The notes below the pieces were generated by a model, which did not search any database, was not told the DNA's origin, and worked only from the letters and a program-made list of their open reading frames with translations. From contig JAVXUO010002328.1 in assembly GCA_033065855.1 (NCBI GenBank), forward strand, positions 660,501 to 724,500: a DNA stretch of 64,000 nt. The letters are read 5' to 3'. Of this stretch, positions 45,301 through 54,658 are shown one piece after another (the first letter of the stretch is position 1; each line of letters opens with the position of its first letter). Position numbers and translations under genes: made by a program. The stretch is from Escallonia rubra. Lineage: Eukaryota; Streptophyta; Magnoliopsida; Escalloniales; Escalloniaceae.

Positions 45301-47031
45301 AATATGATTCGTTATTTCATTTGCTGACATAAAGTAATTACACTGTACTTTCTACCGAACTTTCCACTCAGAATTTTAAACTCCAAACTAATGAAAACCA
45401 AACTCGAAAAATATAAGGCACTAGCTCAGAATCATAAACAAGATAAGATGCGTTGTAAAAATATCTCATACGAATGTTAGCTAACTTAAATATTTTACTA
45501 GCAGCTTGTAACTATATGAATGCAAAACATCACTGTAACGAAAATTCATTAAAAATAAGCTACGACTAACCTCTTTTAGTTCAGCTGAAGTTATTACATC
45601 AAAGTCCTTTGGTGTTCGTTTCAAAATAAGATCCCGAACACAACCTCCGACAAGGTAAGCTTCAAATCCTTCAAAAAAAGGGGTTGCCGGTGGGGGGAAT
45701 ACAATGAGGAAGGAATACACATCATGGCAATGGATGTTCCATATAGTTGAATTGGTCATTTTCAGTAAAGATAAAGGAAGCACAACCAGACTTCTGTTAC
45801 TGATATTTGTGCATGTTCAGTTTTGGAATTCAAGTTGTAAGCGCATAATAACAAACTTTTGCCAGTGTAAATCAAACATGAAGCTAAAAGATCACACTGG
45901 CTCAGTGAGTTTGAGTGAGGTTGGGAGTAATAGTATTGGAAAAGGCAAGGCTATAATCTTCATCTTCTGCTTAGCATCTAGTTACTAGTAGTGGAGAAAT
46001 GGAAACTTCCCTAAACACAGATACGTTCAGCTAGAACTTAATCATTTGACCATTGATGACAAGATAATAACTAATCCTATTTTCTATGTAACTCAAGAAC
46101 CAAAGAAAATATACAAATGCTGATTGATGTTGAAGGTGTTCCAAGTGAAAGGAAAATGTCAAAGGAACTAACAAACAAGTGTCACAAAAGAAGACACCAG
46201 ATAATAGCAATTCAGATATTTTAGGTCAATGAATATCTAAATGACTACTCGATAACAACTTTAATCGGTGATAGATTTTTGTGCCTTTAAAATCATTTAC
46301 ATTTGCAAATACATAGATTCTCTTCGGTAGCATTCTCCAAAATGTTTAATTACGACATTATCTAAAGGTTTGTTGCTAAATGTCTGGCCAAACGTAGTTC
46401 GATCCTAATCAAATTGGCTCTAAAACTGTACATACAAGTTCAATTAGATCAGTTGAACACATGCATACGGTAATACCGTTTCTTTTGAGGCCATTCAGCA
46501 CCACTCTCGTCGGTCTATCGATCATCGAATTACTAATCCCAAGGTCATTGGAGCTCAACCTCTTCCACTTCGGCGCCACTTCAAATTTCCAAGGATTAAA
46601 AAAAACTTCATCAACATCACAGTTAATAACACAAACACCTTGTCTGCTATTCACACACACACACACAAAGTAAAAAACGAATCGCACTCGCCTCTCTTAA
46701 CAGAAACTTCCGAATCACGGCCGACGTTATCTTTGACGCGATGATCTGACTCGTCGGCTGCTCCAGTTGCTGCTGCAGCTGAGCCGAATCGAACCTGCGT
46801 ACACGTTGAAAGAAGTGTTTTGACATTACACACGTACACGGAGTGGTGTGTGTAGATACAAGTAGAGAAGTCGAAATAGATATCTACCTTGGGGATTGAG
46901 CGTAGAAGAGGAGAGAGGAAGGGCAAGTGTGGTCGAGAAGAAAGTACCAGTACCAGGCCAGCAGCGGCAATGGCCATGGACGTGGCGGTGCTGGTTCCAA
47001 CATGTGCTTGTGAGGGTGTGAAGTGAAGCAT
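39318..47031 (-). CDS. Class II poly(A) polymerase / tRNA nucleotidyltransferase family protein
   Basis: Nucleotidyltransferase of the CCA-adding/bacterial-type poly(A) polymerase class, probably organellar. Exons (minus): 47031-46888, 46794-46688, 46643-46477, 45668-45571, 44014-43931, 43780-43647, 43501-43429, 43330-43285, 42942-42833, 42751-42644, 42566-42507, 41274-41213, 40400-40088, 39524-39318; 570 residues. Motifs: [20 protein letters not shown] (template loop plus metal-binding DFD), [28 protein letters not shown] and [17 protein letters not shown] long C-terminal helical part is typical of the plant family. Start may be 47031 or the in-frame ATG at 46977. The junction 46687-46644 is doubtful: a 44-nt intron or a CA-microsatellite frameshift. 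CCA-adding versus poly(A) activity is not decidable here. Confidence 0.92.
41275..42506 (-). other. Intron 11 of the nucleotidyltransferase gene
   Basis: 1.23 kb AT-rich intron. The small downstream exon (41274-41213) was recognised by [19 protein letters not shown] and gives correct phase on both sides. Nothing else seen inside. Confidence 0.7.
44621..45252. mobile_element. hAT-like non-autonomous element in an intron of the nucleotidyltransferase gene
   Basis: 632 bp with terminal inverted repeats CAGGGGCAGACC (left) and TAGGGGCGGATCC (right, reverse complement). It is flanked by a perfect 8-bp duplication CTAATAAT at 44613-44620 and 45253-45260, the hAT signature. Inside is a G-rich run at about 44660-44690. 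No transposase coding seen. It lies between the exons ending at 45571 and starting at 44014. Confidence 0.88.
46648..46668. repeat. (CA)n microsatellite at a doubtful coding junction
   Basis: Eight CA units on the plus strand (TG on the coding strand) sit inside the 44-nt stretch between the nucleotidyltransferase gene's exons 2 and 3. A change of one dinucleotide would alter the frame if this stretch were exonic. Confidence 0.8.
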
Positions 47032-47700
47032 TAGAGAAATTTGCTTTGGGCCGTGTGTTTGGGCTGACGCCTGATGTTAGTATGGAACGGATCCCAATTT
47101 CGTTTGGAGGGAATGTTTTCAACAAGTGAAGAGAAAATGTTTGGGAAATGGGAAATCGACAATTCACCCTTCAACGCTTACGCTTACCTTTTGATACTCA
47201 AAATATATATATATATGTCACTATAAATCTTTAAGAAATATTACTAAAAGTCTATGATTTCATACGACTTAACCTTATACTTTATGAGCGCCCTATTATT
47301 TTCTCCATACTTTCTTTGTCTCTTTTCATTTATACAAAACAACCACGATGGCTCAATCTGTTCAAAATGATATAATAAAGTATTAATACTTTAGAAAATC
47401 TTTAGACCGGAAGCCATATGTCCAAAGAAGTTTCCAGCTATCATTTCAAAATCTCAAAGTATGCACGTATATGTGGACCAGTTGCATATACATTTGCTTA
47501 CATTTGGTTAGATTAAATATTGGTTTTCCCTATAAGCAGGAGCTTGATTTCAATTTGGTAGGCATTGGTGTGATTACCATTTTGATTTTGGTGGGTATAC
47601 GGGTGTCTGTGTATACCGGGATCTGCTATGGTCGCTTCTATTTAAAATTCTAGGTAGTACGCCCCCAACGTCGGTCCACCTAAGCCAACAGCTAACATTG
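47032..47700. other. Upstream flank of the nucleotidyltransferase gene
   Basis: An AT dinucleotide run (47201-47215) could serve as a TATA region for the minus-strand gene, but it is about 170 bp from the first ATG. No gene found in the rest. Confidence 0.35.
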
Positions 47701-48134
47701 AAGAAGCTAAGGTGCTCCGATGCACACTTTCTAAAGACTCGTTGCCTGAATGGGGTTCATAGCTGCGATAACTTTTTTCAGTTTTTGGAGAGGTAGAAGG
47801 GTTGCTTCATGGCTTGGTGATTTACGACTAGGACTACATGTGTGTGCGAAGATTTGAGTGTAGGGTGAGCAAGGAGTTTGTGGAGTGAAGGGGAATCGTT
47901 TCTGCTGGACTGCGCGGGCGAGCTACACCATCATCCACGGCTGGGAGGTATTATGCGCCATACCTTCAAGGCTTTGAACTCTAGTAGCTAGACAACTACC
48001 AGTGAAGGTTTCTAATTCGGGAGTTGTATAATTTTGTCTCTTTTAATGAGATTGGTGTATATGCAAATCTGATCATTATTCTGATTTTCAAGGCAATGAT
48101 TAATTTTAATTTTTAAAATAAACAAAATTAAAAC

Positions 48135-48370
48135 ATGTATAAAACTTTATCCCAAATTGCACGGGATGTACTTCAGTGCAAGCCTCCACGACTGCTTCAG
48201 AGTCGGCATTTTGCAAGCGAGAGGGTTTATGACAGGAGGATTCGTCTTAACCCCGAGTCGCTCGAGCTATGTGTATGTTGGAAGGATTATCTTGTGCGAA
48301 ATACCGCGAGCAAGATAACCGATTGATTAGGAAGGATGACTCGGATATTGAAGTACTTCCGGATGATTAG
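48135..48370 (+). pseudogene. hAT transposase C-terminal (dimerisation) remnant
   Basis: The frame YKTLSQIARDVLQC...ASERVYDRRIRLNPESLELCVCWKDYL matches the hAT dimerisation domain pattern of RICESLEEPER-like transposases (LS.IARD.L..P, SE..FS, L.PE..E.L.C...WL). The frame stops at 48326; an acidic tail DDSDIEVLPDD followed by a stop continues in another frame to 48370, so there is at least one frameshift. No N-terminal BED finger or catalytic core was found upstream. A dead fragment. Confidence 0.75.
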
Positions 48371-48834
48371 GTAATGTTTTTATTTTCCTCTTTTGATCTT
48401 TTGGTTGACGTTGCAGATTTCTTGATATTTGACTGATATTTTGGATAGACATGCATTATTATTTTGATTGTTAGAGTATTAAGAATAATTTTTTCACAAA
48501 ATATACTTTTTTTCCATATATATAAAATAATTTTGACAAGCAAGATATATATTTTTTCGTATATATAAAAAAATAGGTAAGCCTGTGTTTACAAGGGAAG
48601 CCCGGATAAAAGAAGGACATATAAATTTATTATTTGCTATTTTGTTATGTGTTAAGATTTTTTAATGGCTCACCTATGAAAATGTTTCATATAATAAAAA
48701 ATATAATGGCTAACAAATATTTTATTATATACATACATACATATGTATATTACTTATGAAATAAACGGATAAAATTGGTTCGTTAAATTGTGTACCTAAG
48801 GCTATGAAATTTCAAGAATAAAAGAAAAATTTGG

Positions 48835-49021
48835 ACCCGGGCCCGGCCCAAGATCGGCCCTAAATATTGGGCCTAGGGCCAGGGCCTGGACTGGGCCTAG
48901 GTTTCCCTTCGGCAGGCCCGGCCCGGCTGGCAGCCCCACTGGCCCAGCCCCGGCCCGGCCCCACAGCAGGCCCGATGGGCTTGGGCTGGGCCGGCCCAAG
49001 CCCGGCCCTTTGACATCACTA
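48835..49021. mobile_element. GCCCGGCCC-rich terminal region of a hAT-like element
   Basis: Dense GGCCCGGCCC-type motifs end in CCCTTTGACATCACTA. The reverse complement, TAGTGATGTCAAAGGGCC, resembles plant hAT ends of the TAGGGNTGTCAA type. It lies 3' of the transposase remnant in the expected orientation. The left end was not found. Confidence 0.55.
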
Positions 49022-49141
49022 TGTAGGGTGGAAGGATATGTGGAGTGCAGGGGAATGTTTGGATGCAGGAACTGAGATGGAAGGGAAACCAGTACATAAT
49101 ACTGGATCAGCTTTAGTTACTATATGTTGCTCCTTCCTCTG

Positions 49142-49250
49142 TCTCTAGATATGTTGTGTGTACGTTTATAAGCATGTGTATGTACCCTCATTTGTCTCTA
49201 GATATGATATATGTACGTTTGTATGCATGTCTACGTACCCTCTTCTTCTT
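49142..49250. repeat. Two-copy tandem repeat, about 56 bp
   Basis: CTCTAGATATG, TGTACGTTT, GCATGT and TACGTACCCTC-like landmarks occur twice in order with about 10 percent divergence. Confidence 0.65.
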
Positions 49251-50700
49251 GGCAATGTTCTGGTTGTTATAACTGTCGTACCTGTTTTCTCGTGTTAGTC
49301 GAACATGCAAGGAAGCTATTGTTTTCATCTATTTATGTCGACTTAAATTGACTTGATGCTCCGTTTAGGCCTACTACTGGTGGTGTCACTCCTGCTTAGG
49401 CTGTTGTTGTGCCGGCCAAGGTGTGAAGTTGGCTAACGGCTATCAGCAAAAGATTTTGTCATGCAAAAGACTTTGAGAGTGTTAATTAGCGAATCAATAC
49501 TAGATTGGTAGTAATCTAGAGGGTATCACATTCTACTAGGGAAATTATACAACTCGAATTCACTATTTTTTGCAGTCATATTTTCTATTTTGTAGGATAT
49601 CATCTTACCCTCTGCATCCCCTGGAGATTTGGGTGATTTACTGCAATATAGTGTATCTTATCGTGGTGATTTTCATAGGATTCTTTTACTATATCTAGAG
49701 GATTCGATCATACCATAACAAGAGGGTTGGATCTTTCAATTGGTCAAAAGCTAGTTTAAGTAGTAAACCACCAGATTTCCTCAGCTCATGTACAGGTCTT
49801 GGTCAGATTTTATCTTGACTTCAGTGGGATTCCAGCCAATCCAAATTCTTGAACATTTGTGTTATTCTGATTATGATCAAAGTTCTACTGTGGTATCCAC
49901 TTATGAGTAATGCTACTAATTTTATTCACATGCACTCTAGTCTCTACTAAATCAATTAAAGGTAATTACCTTTTTTGAGAATTTTCTTAACTTCGTACTG
50001 CTTGACAGAATCATTAATTTCCTTTACACTCCAACACTCCACAGATTCATTGAATTCCCTTACGTTACAATCTTGAAGCAAACTCATGGCCATGGTGAAG
50101 TTTTCGTTCTCAGCCTTGGCTTCTTGATGTTGTAACTACAACTCCCTGAGATGGTCCTAACTCCATCATCTGAATCAAAACTCGTCTGTGACATAAATTC
50201 TGGCCGTAATTCAGTCGCATCCTTACTACTGTGATCGCCAAGATGACTTTTAAGGTTTGTGGAGGTTTAGGCTTCATGCTATCATGAGCTTGATGTTATT
50301 GTTTACAAACAAAAAAATCTGCACAAAAAGATCCTTCGCTGGTCCTTCAAACCGACCAAAGTAAGAATTTGACCTCATCTCACCCCGTGCAACTTCCAAC
50401 AAGAACAAAATTCTAGAGAGAAGGCGCACTTTCTTTTCCAGTTTCTTTCATCAAAAGATTCTCTAGTACTGTTATTCCAATTTTACCTTTCCATAACCTC
50501 ACGAGTTACGTGGGTGGCACATACTGTACGTTTTAATTTAGGCTGAATTGCATGATTTGTGAAGTTTTGGGGGTTTAGTGCTCGATTTAGAACCATTGGG
50601 TTTTATGTGCCAAAGATAGAAAACCTCGGGGGGTTTTATTGAAATTTAGCCATACTAAATAATACCCATCTGAAATTCGGACGCCTCTCTTATTCGATCT
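49250..50700. other. Intergenic upstream of the winged-helix gene
   Basis: Holds the second copy of the dispersed repeat (about 49605-49750). No gene recognised. The last 200 bp should be the promoter and leader of the plus-strand gene; a CT-rich leader (CTCTCTCTCTC) precedes the ATG. Confidence 0.4.
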
Positions 50701-50727
50701 CCGTCTCTCGTCTCTCTCTCTCAAAGG

Positions 50728-51668
50728 ATGGACGTGTCGAAGGACACCTCAATGAAGATGGCGAAGGTGAGAGATATATGACAAGTATCAATTTATGTAG
50801 CAGATTAGAATCTAAAATCCCTACATCTCGTTCTCTGCTTAATTGAACAATCCCTTTTGTTGATTATTAGATGATACTGGAAGCAGTGAAGGGTCCCAAG
50901 TCGAAGGAGGAGAACGGCGGGGTGACTCAACGAGGTATAGCCAAGTACGTGGACAGACAGCGCCGGCCTGCATTCAACCAGGTGCTGAGTGCCGGGCTCA
51001 ATCAACTCGTCGACCAAGGCCTCCTTGTCAAGGTCAGGGATGGTGATTACATGCTCCCTAACCCTAAGGCCCCCAACTCTGACCTCCACTCCAATGATGT
51101 AAGTAATCCTTGTCGTGTTTTTATGCAGCATATATCTCCTCCAATTATTGCTGCAATTGTCTCAATTTTATTATATTACACCCTCAAACGACTGTACCTT
51201 AATTTTGAATCGTTTTGGGAATTTTTTTTTTGGGTTCGATTAGATGACCGCAGCCGCTATCAACAGTGACGCTGCTGCTTCTTCTGGTTCCAAGGTCAAG
51301 CGTATCAAAAATTCTATAATTACACCACTTACTCTTTTACTCTTTTCTGTTCATTGATCATTTTTTTTTCCCGATTTGTTTTTTATTAGAGAAAGAGACA
51401 TCACCTAAAGAGGGGGAACCAGAACCAGGAGGAGGACCAGAACAAGAACCTGACCCAGAAGCTGAACGAGCCATTGATTGACCCTGGTTCTTATGCTCCG
51501 ATAACCAAGGCGGCTCATATCAATTCTCCCTTTACTTTTGACCTTTCTAACCCCCTCTCTGCTGTTCCTCCATATTTCGATGAGGCGATACGACGCAATA
51601 TAGAATCCAGTAAGACGCTAAAGTTTACTGCAGATGGCAGGCCCCTCAATATGAGAACGGCACCGTAG
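50728..51668 (+). CDS. Linker-histone-like winged-helix (H1/H5 domain) protein
   Basis: Likely nuclear DNA-binding protein. Four exons (plus): 50728-50766, 50871-51098, 51244-51294, 51390-51668; 198 residues. Residues 14-80 read as an H15 winged helix: ILEAVKGPKSKEENGGVTQR, then GIAKYVDRQ...LNQLVDQGLLVKVRDGDYML, with the usual helix-turn-wing spacing of histone H1 globular domains. The tail has a basic KKRKRHHLKR-like start then a Gln/Asn/Glu-rich part, not the Lys/Ala/Pro tail of a true H1. The C-terminal PFTFDLSNPLSAVPPYFDEA segment is not one I recognise. All junctions are GT-AG and in phase. It is the only plus-strand protein gene here. Exact function unknown. Confidence 0.82.
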
Positions 51669-51726
51669 GTTTGGTTACTCTGCTTATCCTTACGAATGAA
51701 TCTGAACATTTAACTTGATACATATT

Positions 51727-51808
51727 TGATGCCAAGGAAAGTGGGTGTGTTCGCGTGAAATAGGACTCCTATTGGGCCCTTGGGTATGACCAGAATAGGT
51801 TGGGAACA
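51727..51808. mobile_element. 82-bp internally deleted LTR with target duplication
   Basis: Starts TGATGCCAAGGAAAGTGGGT and ends GACCAGAATAGGTTGGGAACA, the same two ends as the 2140-bp LTR at 61699-63838. Perfect 5-bp duplication ATATT at 51722-51726 and 51809-51813. The interior is missing. It lies 58 bp after the stop codon of the winged-helix gene, probably in its 3' UTR. Confidence 0.85.
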
Positions 51809-52016
51809 ATATTTTAAGACCCAAGTTCATGTTAGAAACTCCTTTTATTACCTATTGCTCATGTGTTTGGTTACTATGGTTGGATTACATCGTGAAATAC
51901 TTTGAATTCACTATTGTTCCGTTTGTTATCTATCTGTGATGCGCTTGGCTGCGAAAGAGTTCTATACTTGGATTATACCATAGGTACTATGAATTTACTT
52001 TTATTTTCCTCCTATT

Positions 52017-52390
52017 TTAGTTGACAGTATAGGAAATCGAGTTTTTATCCTTCGGTTCAAAACCTATGGCCGTCAACATTGGCTCAAGTGGTTTGATCAA
52101 AGAGTCATAATCGATGGCTATAGCAGAAAGGCCACAACTGAGCCGCTGCAGTGTTTCAGTTACAACTTCTCTCTTTATGCAAGTATATATATCCCGTTTT
52201 TCAGGGCTACCAATGTAGATATCATGCAACCTTATGCCTTCCTTCTGAACGGTCAGTGCGAGAGAGTGCCCTGGTTCTTCATCTGTGGGAATTATTTGAC
52301 TCTTGTAGTCTATTGTTCCGGGACCATAAGGTATGCTTTGCTTGGGCAAGTACTCCGACCTTCAGTGGTATTAGAGCCCTAAAGGCCTCT
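52017..52390 (-). other. Unidentified open frames on both strands
   Basis: A minus-strand frame of about 110 residues (ending IGFEPKDKNSISYTVN and stop at 52017) has balanced, protein-like composition. The opposite strand is also open over the same span. No start context, no family recognised. The minus frame meets an in-frame stop just upstream of 52349. It could be a gene fragment carried by a transposon or an internal exon. Confidence 0.25.
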
Positions 52391-52599
52391 TTTGGACTTC
52401 AGTATGTCCCCGGTACGTTTAAATAAAATATTGTAAAAAAGCATGAAAACCATGTGATTCCTGTTAATGTGCCCCGCATGGTGGCACAAATTACTTTGCA
52501 TGAAGACGATTTTTCCTGGGGGTGCCGATGATCACCGGTAATAAGAGTGGACATGGTTGCAGCTCAGTGCCTAGTGTCATGCAAGTCACCCCAGACGGC

Positions 52600-52945
52600 G
52601 ATAGCTTTGTGGTAACGAGCATATCTCGCTGCGAAGGGTCCTCGTGCCGAAGCACTACGAGCGGAGGCCCCCGAAATGAAGACAGAGATAGCTTTGTGGT
52701 AATGAGCCTATCCCGCTGTGAAGGGTCCTCGTACCGGAGCACTATGAGCGGAGTCCCCCAAAATGAAGACATCGATAGCTTTATGGTAACGAGTCTATTC
52801 CGCTGCAAAGGGTCCTCGTACCGAAGCACTATAAGCGGAGCCCCCCCCCCAGAATGAAGATGGTGATAGCTTTGTGGTAACGAGCCTATCCCGTTGCAAA
52901 GGGTCCTCGTGCCGTAGCACTACGAGTGGAGCCCCTAGGAATGCT
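52600..52945. repeat. 87-bp minisatellite, four copies
   Basis: GATAGCTTTGTGGTAACGAG-like starts at 52600, 52687, 52774 and 52865 (spacing 87, 87, 91). Each unit contains a short inverted repeat CTCGTGCCGAAGCACTACGAG-like element able to fold as a hairpin. Confidence 0.9.
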
Positions 52946-53099
52946 TCACACTCTGGAGAGTGGGTCGAAGCATGTTCCACGTCCATGGTGTGGTGAATGA
53001 GTGTGATGTCCGGAGGCCTGTAACATAATTGTGGTGCATGGTCGCGATGCCAAAGGCGTGAGACATTGATTGTGGCGCGTGGGCGCAGCGACGACCATC

Positions 53100-53665
53100 G
53101 CGAGACACTACCTGGTGCCGGGGGCACATGTTAAGAAAGTGGCACACGGGCGCAGCGATGAACGTCGCTCGGGGCACATGTTATGAAAGTGGCGCATGGG
53201 TGCAGCGACGAACGTCGCGAAGACAATACCTCGTGCCGGGGCACATATCATGGAAGTGGCGCACGGGCGCGGCACAATACTTGGAGCCGGGGGCACATGT
53301 TACGAAAATGGCGCACGGGCGCGACGACGAACGTCACGGAGACAATAGTTAGAGTCGAGGGCACATGTTATGAAAGTGGCGCACGGGCGCTGCGACGAAT
53401 GTTGCGGAGACAATATTGGTGCCGGGCACATGTTATAAAAGTGGCGCACGAGCGCGGCGACGAACGTTACAGAGACAATACTTGGTGCCGGGGGCACATC
53501 CCTGGTGCCAGGGGCACATGAGACAATACCTGGTGTCGGGGGCATATGTTATGAAAGTGGCGCACGGGTGCAGCGACGAACGTCGCGGAGACAATACATG
53601 GTGCCAGGGGCACATGTTATGAAAGTGGCGCACGGGCGCGGCGATGAACGTCGGGTGTCCTGGAG
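53100..53665. repeat. Irregular 52-70-bp minisatellite, about nine copies
   Basis: Units built on GTGGCGCACGGGCGCAGCG, GACGAACGTCGCGGAGACAA and GGTGCCGGGGGCACATGTTA recur throughout. The spacing varies because parts of units are duplicated or lost. CpG-rich compared with the genes. Confidence 0.85.
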
Positions 53666-53929
53666 ATGGGTCATGAGTCAAGTGTGCATGTTATACCAAA
53701 ATAATAAGTGCGATGTTTCGTAATGACAAAGTCGGGAATGATGATACGCGATCGTCGGCGATGGGTCATTCGGCGGTAGTGCATAACTTTAGGCGACGGG
53801 CATCGCGGGAGCGGTACACGGTCACGGGTGACGGACGACGGATGTCGCGAGGTTGATGTACGAACGTCCGTAAACATCGCGGAGGTGGAAAAACTCGAGA
53901 AAAGAAGTGCGCACGGGAGGGGAGGCTAT

Positions 53930-54370
53930 AGGCCAAAAATTGGGGGAAGCCCAAGGCCACCACCCCTGGGGAGGCCGAGGCCCACCCCTTGGGAAGGTCG
54001 AGGCCCACCCTAGGGGGTGGCCAAGGCCAATGGCCAACTCACATGAAGGGAGGCCAAGGCCACTCCCCCTTTCGGTGAACTTCGGGAACGCCGACTGTAG
54101 GTGTTTTGATGGGCAATGATGAATCTGGAATTTGCGTTACGAAGAGCATGTTGCCGTCACGTGACGAACAAGGTGCCAAAGTCACATACGAAGCGTACGA
54201 AGTGAACAAAACGCAAAAAAAAAAAACTTTACCTGAAAAGTGAAAAACGGGGAGAGGGGGGGGGGGGGGGAGGCCATGGCCAACCCCGCATGGGGGGTCG
54301 AGGCCGACCTTAAAGGCTTGGGGAAGGCCGAGGCCGACCCCATGGGTTTGGCCAAGGTCTTTTCCCCTTG
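53930..54370. repeat. AGGCCAAGGCC-type simple-motif block
   Basis: Short motifs AGGCCAAGGCC, GAGGCCGAGGCC and CCCATGGG-like recur at short, irregular spacing, interrupted by a poly-G run at about 54254-54270. The same motif block is at 63480-63610 in the intact LTR. Confidence 0.75.
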
Positions 54371-54658
54371 ACCCCGTCGCTCCGATCGCGCCGTCGGTCG
54401 ATCTTTTTTATTAAAAGGTGCTCGGTTGGTGGCGGTGTGACGATCGTGCTACCGTGAGTGATGTCAATGTGAAATAATTGGCGCCTAAGTCAAGCATGAA
54501 GGGTGCGAAGCGAAAAATGCACGTGACTTGGGCGCGCGCACTTTGACCGGTTCGAAGCGTTGAAAAAATGACCGTTGAATCTGTCGAATTGTTTGCGCGA
54601 AGCGAGACCCATAGTGGCCCTTGGGTGCGACCAAGATAGGTTGTGAACATATAGTTTT

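Larger units (their letters stand above)
52600..54648. mobile_element. Diverged, left-truncated copy of the solo-LTR family
   Basis: Shares with 61699-63838 the ordered landmarks GAGTGGGTCGAAGCATGTTC, a block with AGGCCAAGGCC-type repeats, TTTGACCGGTT then GCGTTGAAAA, and the terminal GCGACCAAGATAGGTTGTGAACA. The right end is at 54648. No matching TG-start with duplication TATAG was found on the left, so the left side is deleted or rearranged. The interior is dominated by two minisatellites. Confidence 0.75.

Noticed and set aside
52600-53665. CRISPR-like array
   Set aside because: Units are contiguous minisatellites without unique spacers, in a plant nuclear sequence.
53108-53681. Overlapping frames of 60-110 residues on both strands
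   Set aside because: They arise from GC-rich tandem repeats lacking stops; all frames look alike and repeat.
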